From an uncultured Clostridia bacterium (GTDB lineage: Bacteria; Bacillota; Clostridia; Oscillospirales; Acutalibacteraceae), in the NCBI GenBank assembly GCA_937912045.1, contig CALDPI010000227.1, positions 1-8,869 of the forward strand: a DNA stretch of 8,869 nucleotides, in the 5' to 3' direction. Of the stretch, positions 6,437 to 8,869 are shown piece by piece. The notes under the pieces are model-generated. The model had not been told where the DNA came from. It worked only from the letters and a program-made list of their open reading frames with translations, and ran no database searches. A program made the translations under genes and the position numbers. Every line of letters starts with the position of its first letter. The first letter of the stretch is position 1.

Positions 6437-6670
6437 ATGTCTACATTTATGGCTAACGCAAAGACCCTTCAGCGTAAGTGGTACGTAATAGACGCAGCAG
6501 GCAAACCGCTTGGACGTGTTGCTGTTAAGGCTGCAGATTTACTTCGCGGCAAGGGCAGACCTGATTTTACACCCCACGTTGACTGCGGCGATTTCGTTGT
6601 AGTACTCAACGCAGAGAAGGCTGTACTCACAGGTAAGAAACTGGAAAAGAAATACTTGGCTGTAGTTTAG
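6437..6670 (+). CDS. rplM: 50S ribosomal protein L13, truncated at a sequence breakpoint
   Basis: L13 is an early-assembly protein of the large ribosomal subunit. The product begins MSTFMANAKTLQRKWYVIDA, followed by GKPLGR (22-27), LLRGKG (35-40), FTPHVDCGDFVVVLNAEKAVLTGKKLE in blocks (44-70), all canonical L13. The family is about 142-148 residues long, and after LEKKY (about residue 73) one expects YRHHSG and a further 70 residues. Instead the frame reads LAVV and stops at 6668-6670, and the DNA becomes AT-rich. The expected partner rpsI (S9) does not follow. Since L13 is normally essential, this is more likely a join between two sequences than a true short protein. The start is secure: GGAGGT (6424-6429) lies 7 bases before ATG, below a strong promoter. 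Confidence 0.93.
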   Translation: MSTFMANAKTLQRKWYVIDAAGKPLGRVAVKAADLLRGKGRPDFTPHVDCGDFVVVLNAEKAVLTGKKLEKKYLAVV

Positions 6671-6792
6671 ATGGTATCTATTCTGCGACTGAGGATGAAA
6701 AAGTTTACTATATTGTAGAAAACCAAAAAACTAAAGTTTTCTTAGAAACTTATATTGATAATTTAAATAGAGTAACTGTAAATCTTGATTAA
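6637..6792 (+). pseudogene. 3' end of an unrecognised AT-rich gene, fused to rplM at the breakpoint
   Basis: In a frame different from L13, an open stretch after the TAA at 6634-6636 reads through LGCSLDGIYSATEDEKVYYI and VENQKTKVFLETYIDNLNRV to a TAA at 6790-6792. Base and codon use match the right-hand block (A/T-ending codons, AGA), and a good terminator follows immediately, so this looks like the natural C-terminal end of a gene whose beginning is missing. The true first residue is somewhere between 6637 and about 6658; everything before is probably L13 sequence. I do not recognise the family. No plausible start codon with a ribosome binding site exists in this frame. Confidence 0.5.
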
Positions 6793-6825
6793 AAAAAAGA
6801 CACCGAGCGGTGTCTTTTTTTTTTT
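6791..6825. terminator. Bidirectional Rho-independent terminator
   Basis: GACACC (6799-6804) and GGTGTC (6809-6814) form a stem with a GAGC loop, flanked by eight A on the left and eleven T on the right. This serves the plus-strand fragment ending at 6792 and, read in reverse, the minus-strand holin-like gene ending at 6824. Confidence 0.9.
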
Positions 6826-7198
6826 ACATTTCTTGATTTCCAGGAATTAAATAATCTACTATTCCATATATTAAAGCACCTATTATTGCAGCCATCCAAG
6901 ATATTGTATATCCAGCCACAAAATATTGTGTAACATAAAGAACAACAGCAGAAAGAATGAAACCAACAAAGCCTTTACCAAAAGGACTTGCTTGTAAACC
7001 AGTAAATTTAACTATTAAATAATCTAAAGCAGTAAGTACAACAGCAGCTATTGCTAAAGTCCAGAAATTATCAATTGCAAAACCTGGTGTAAAGAAGGCT
7101 GTAATAGCTAAAACAATTGCAGCTGTTATTAATCTACCAACAATTTGCCAAATTGTGCTAGCTCCACCTCTTCCTTGAGCATGAGAGTCGTTATTCAT
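6824..7198 (-). CDS. Phage holin family 4 / YvlD-like four-TM membrane protein
   Basis: The 124-residue product has a short polar N-terminus and four predicted membrane segments at about 17-36, 46-66, 75-95 and 100-118, ending with IPGNQEM. The pattern ITAFFTPGFAI followed by W--AI-AAVVL resembles the YvlD/DUF360 group listed as phage holin superfamily IV. These proteins are chromosomal in many Bacillota, and a lytic function is not implied; no endolysin or other phage gene is nearby. The two halves look alike: PGFAID-FWTLAIAAVVL-ALDYLI and AGYTIS-WMAAIIGALI-GIVDYLI. AGGGGA lies 4-5 bases upstream of the ATG at 7198-7196. It converges on the bidirectional terminator and is divergent from the DUF421 gene, separated by 156 bases of very AT-rich DNA. 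Function is unknown. Confidence 0.82.
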   Translation of the reverse strand: MNNDSHAQGRGGASTIWQIVGRLITAAIVLAITAFFTPGFAIDNFWTLAIAAVVLTALDYLIVKFTGLQASPFGKGFVGFILSAVVLYVTQYFVAGYTISWMAAIIGALIYGIVDYLIPGNQEM

Positions 7199-7320
7199 AA
7201 ATTTTCCCCTTTCTTTAAAATGTATATAAATTTGCTTTACAAATCAAGCTATATATTTGTATTATTTTCAAAAATTAAAAAATTATACAATATGAATATT
7301 TTTTTAATTTTTACAAAAAA

Positions 7321-7350
7321 TATAATTAAATCAAAATATTTTTAAGGGGA
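7321..7350 (+). promoter_or_regulatory. Probable -10 box and ribosome binding site of the DUF421 gene
   Basis: A perfect TATAAT (7321-7326) is followed by AAGGGGA (7344-7350) and the ATG at 7355. No good -35 lies at the usual distance (T-rich only), so in this extremely AT-rich spacer the promoter call is moderate. The ribosome binding site is convincing and sits 4 bases from the ATG. Confidence 0.45.
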
Positions 7351-7354
7351 AAAA

Positions 7355-8036
7355 ATGCTAAATACTTTTGTTAGAGTAGTAATTATATATTTATTGGTTT
7401 TGATTGTTATGAGACTGATGGGGAAGAGAGAAATACGGACAGCTTCAACCATTTGAGTTAGTAATTGCAATAATGATAGCAGATTTGGCTTCAGTACCAA
7501 TGTCTGACACAGGAGTTCCAATATCAAATGGAATTATTCCAATATTAGCTCTTTTATTAATTCAATTAGTTATATCAATTTTCAATTTAAAGAGTATGAA
7601 AATACGACAAATAATGTGTGGTGTTCCTTCTATATTAATTTATAGAGGTAAAATTGATGAGAAAGCTTTAAGAAAAGAAAAATTTACAATCAATGAACTT
7701 CAGGAAAGATTAAGAGAAAACAATGTGTTTAATATAGGTGATGTTGAATATGCTATACTAGAAACTAGTGGACAAGTAACAGTTATTCAAAAACCAGAAA
7801 AAAGAAATGCGATACCAGAAGATTTTGGGATTACTCCAGAGTACGAAGGTATACCATATGATTTAGTAATAGATGGCAAAATAATGAATGATAATTTAAA
7901 ATTAATCGGTAGAGATTATAATTGGTTAAAAAAAGAGGCTAATAAGTTTGATATTGAGCCTGAACAAGCTTTAATTATAACTTTTGATGGAAAAGGACAA
8001 TTTTTTTGCCAAGCTAAAATAAAAAAAGGAAAGTAA
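7355..8036 (+). pseudogene. DUF421 (YetF-like) membrane protein gene with a one-base frameshift
   Basis: From the ATG at 7355 the frame reads MLNTFVRVVIIYLLVLIVMR, then LMGKREI, and stops early at a TGA near 7454. If one base is removed at 7436 (ATA C GGA CAG), it continues GQLQPFELVIAIMIADLASV and stays open to the TAA at 8034-8036, giving 226 residues, the normal DUF421 length. MGKREIGQLQPFELV is a hallmark of this family. Three membrane segments near 4-20, 33-52 and 60-80 precede a soluble alpha/beta domain (SILIYRGKI, FTINELQERLRE, FNIGDVEYAILETSG). Family members include YetF-type proteins of spore-forming bacteria, some linked to spore membrane properties; the molecular activity is not known. 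A second start at the ATG 7473 would drop the first membrane segment and lacks a good ribosome binding site. The DUF4363 gene begins two bases after its stop. Confidence 0.85.
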
Positions 8037-8037
8037 T

Positions 8038-8430
8038 ATGAAAGAGTTAACAATTATTTTTATTATTTTAATAATTATAATCGGAGGAGCGTTATATATT
8101 GATAAATATTTACAAAATAGTAGTGAAGAATTAGTAGGAATGCTAGAAGATTTAAAAGAAAAGATTAATCTAGTTAGTGAAGATAGTGATATAGAAGATA
8201 TAAAAAAAGATGCAGAGAAAACCTATAATAGGTGGGAAGAGATAGAAGAAAAGTGGGCTTTTATTGTATTACATTCAGAATTAGATTTAATAGAAACCTC
8301 TTTTGTACGAATGAAGGCACAAATAGAAGAGAGTGAATTTTCAAGAAGTATAGAAGAAATTGATGCATGTATTTTTTTAGTACATCATATTAGTGAAAAA
8401 GAAAGATTTTGTTTAAAAAATATATTTTAA
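8038..8430 (+). CDS. DUF4363 family membrane-anchored protein
   Basis: The 130-residue product has one N-terminal hydrophobic anchor (about 4-22, rich in Ile) followed by a charged helical region on the outside. The pattern W--IEEKWAFIVLHSELD, then IE, IEE and a final HHISEKERFCLKNIF corresponds to DUF4363. That family is habitually encoded directly after DUF421 genes in clostridia, which this arrangement repeats: the ATG starts one base after the DUF421 stop codon, and its ribosome binding site (AAAGGAAAG) lies in the last DUF421 codons. A joint complex with the DUF421 protein is a reasonable inference from the pairing. The heptad-like spacing of Leu/Ile in 28-60 would suit a coiled coil. 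No enzyme motif is visible. Confidence 0.85.
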   Translation: MKELTIIFIILIIIIGGALYIDKYLQNSSEELVGMLEDLKEKINLVSEDSDIEDIKKDAEKTYNRWEEIEEKWAFIVLHSELDLIETSFVRMKAQIEESEFSRSIEEIDACIFLVHHISEKERFCLKNIF

Positions 8431-8431
8431 A

Positions 8432-8457
8432 AAGGGACGCCGAAGAATGCGTCCCTT
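8432..8457. terminator. Hairpin after the DUF421-DUF4363 pair, probable terminator
   Basis: AAGGGACGC (8432-8440) and GCGTCCCTT (8449-8457) form a perfect nine-pair stem around an eight-base loop, starting two bases after the DUF4363 stop codon. The plus-strand side is followed by ACATAAATTTT rather than a clean T-run; read on the minus strand the stem is followed directly by TTTTTAAAA. GC-rich stem in very AT-rich DNA makes the structure clear, the direction less so. Confidence 0.7.
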
Positions 8458-8518
8458 ACATAAATTTTAAATATTTTATTTTAATAATAAATAGTTTTTC
8501 TTTTATTTTTAAAAAATG

Positions 8519-8524
8519 TATAAT
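8519..8524 (+). promoter_or_regulatory. Probable -10 box of tex
   Basis: TATAAT lies 20 bases before the tex ATG, with TG immediately ahead of it. A T-rich stretch (TTTTTC near 8496) is the best -35 candidate. The predicted start near 8531 would give a very short leader beginning at the ribosome binding site, so the exact start is uncertain. Confidence 0.5.
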
Positions 8525-8543
8525 GGTATAGGAGTGATAGTAA

Positions 8544-8869
8544 ATGAATGATGACATTATTTTAGAAATTAGTAAAAATTTAAATGTAAAGAAGGATCAA
8601 GTTTCTAAAACTTTGAATTTACTTAGTGAAGGTAATACTATTCCTTTTATTGCTCGTTATAGAAAAGAAGTTACTGGAAATTTAGATGAGGAAGAGATAA
8701 GAGAAATTAGTGAGGTATATGAGTATCAGATGAATCTTCTTAAAAGAAAGGAAGATGTTATTCGTCTTATTGATGAGAAGGGTCTTCTTACTGACGAACT
8801 TAAAACTAGTATTATGAGTGCGAGTAAGTTAGTTGAGGTAGAGGATTTATATAGACCATTTAAGGAAAA
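8544..8869 (+). CDS. tex: Tex family S1 RNA-binding / transcription accessory protein, N-terminal part (runs off right edge)
   Basis: The first 108 codons are present. The translation MNDDIILEISKNLNVKKDQV, then LLSEGNTIPFIARYRKEVTG (27-46) and NLDEEEIREI, with a later EVEDLYRPFK (about 98-107), is the characteristic N-terminal helical region of Tex. Complete Tex proteins are about 700-780 residues and continue with a YqgF-like nuclease-fold domain, helix-hairpin-helix repeats and a C-terminal S1 domain. They bind nucleic acid and affect transcription and stress tolerance; the precise activity is debated. GGAG (8531-8534) precedes the ATG by nine bases. Codon use is strongly A/T-ending, as in the rest of the right block. 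Identification is secure; completeness cannot be judged. Confidence 0.95.
   Translation, partial: MNDDIILEISKNLNVKKDQVSKTLNLLSEGNTIPFIARYRKEVTGNLDEEEIREISEVYEYQMNLLKRKEDVIRLIDEKGLLTDELKTSIMSASKLVEVEDLYRPFKE

Noticed and set aside
6824..7198. A phage remnant, suggested by the holin family name.
   Set aside because: Four-TM proteins of this group are common chromosomal genes, and no endolysin, integrase, structural gene or attachment site is visible nearby.

Overview
The window looks like two different Bacillota (Firmicutes) genomes joined inside one ribosomal protein gene. Positions 1 to about 6650 have mid GC (two sampled 60-base rows, 5041-5100 and 6481-6540, each count 30 G+C). This block reads like a Clostridia/Oscillospirales-type bacterium: the order SRP RNA-dnaX-ybaB-recR is the classical Gram-positive arrangement, and the start of L13 (MSTFMANAKT...) is of the clostridial type. 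From about 6655 to the end the DNA is strongly AT-rich (6721-6780: 12/60 G+C; 7621-7680: 15/60; 8461-8520: 3/60), codon use switches to AGA and A/T-ending codons, and the genes fit a low-GC clostridial or related genome. The lineage assignments are inferences; the compositional break is visible directly.

Layout, left block. On the minus strand, a promoter at 2432-2460 drives an SRP RNA (2284-2424), followed by dnaX, ybaB/ebfC and the first 100 codons of recR, which runs off the left edge. This is a DNA replication/recombination housekeeping operon. Divergently, a promoter at 2477-2505 starts a five-gene plus-strand operon: a GlmU-like left-handed beta-helix protein, a NUDIX hydrolase whose 3' part is disrupted, two related zinc-binding membrane proteins (one with a RING-like finger plus zinc ribbon, one with a zinc ribbon only), and a YjjG-type HAD phosphatase, closed by a hairpin terminator at 6241-6267. 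A strong promoter at 6374-6402 then opens rplM (ribosomal protein L13), which is intact for about 73 codons and stops abruptly.

Layout, right block. After the break come the last ~45 codons of an unrecognised AT-rich gene and a bidirectional terminator. Next is a minus-strand four-TM holin-like (YvlD/phage holin family 4) membrane protein, then a plus-strand DUF421 (YetF-like) gene carrying a one-base frameshift and a tightly linked DUF4363 gene. A hairpin follows, and then the start of tex, which runs off the right edge.

No CRISPR array, insertion sequence, prophage or defence system is visible. The most notable items are structural: the break in rplM, the composite 3' end of the NUDIX gene, and the single extra base in the DUF421 gene. 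These could reflect assembly or sequencing artefacts as easily as biology, and I found no convincing previously undescribed system. The most open biological question is the function of the paired RING/zinc-ribbon membrane proteins. No gene-free stretch exceeds 300 bases; the longest (6243-6436) holds a terminator, phased A-tract repeats and the rplM promoter.
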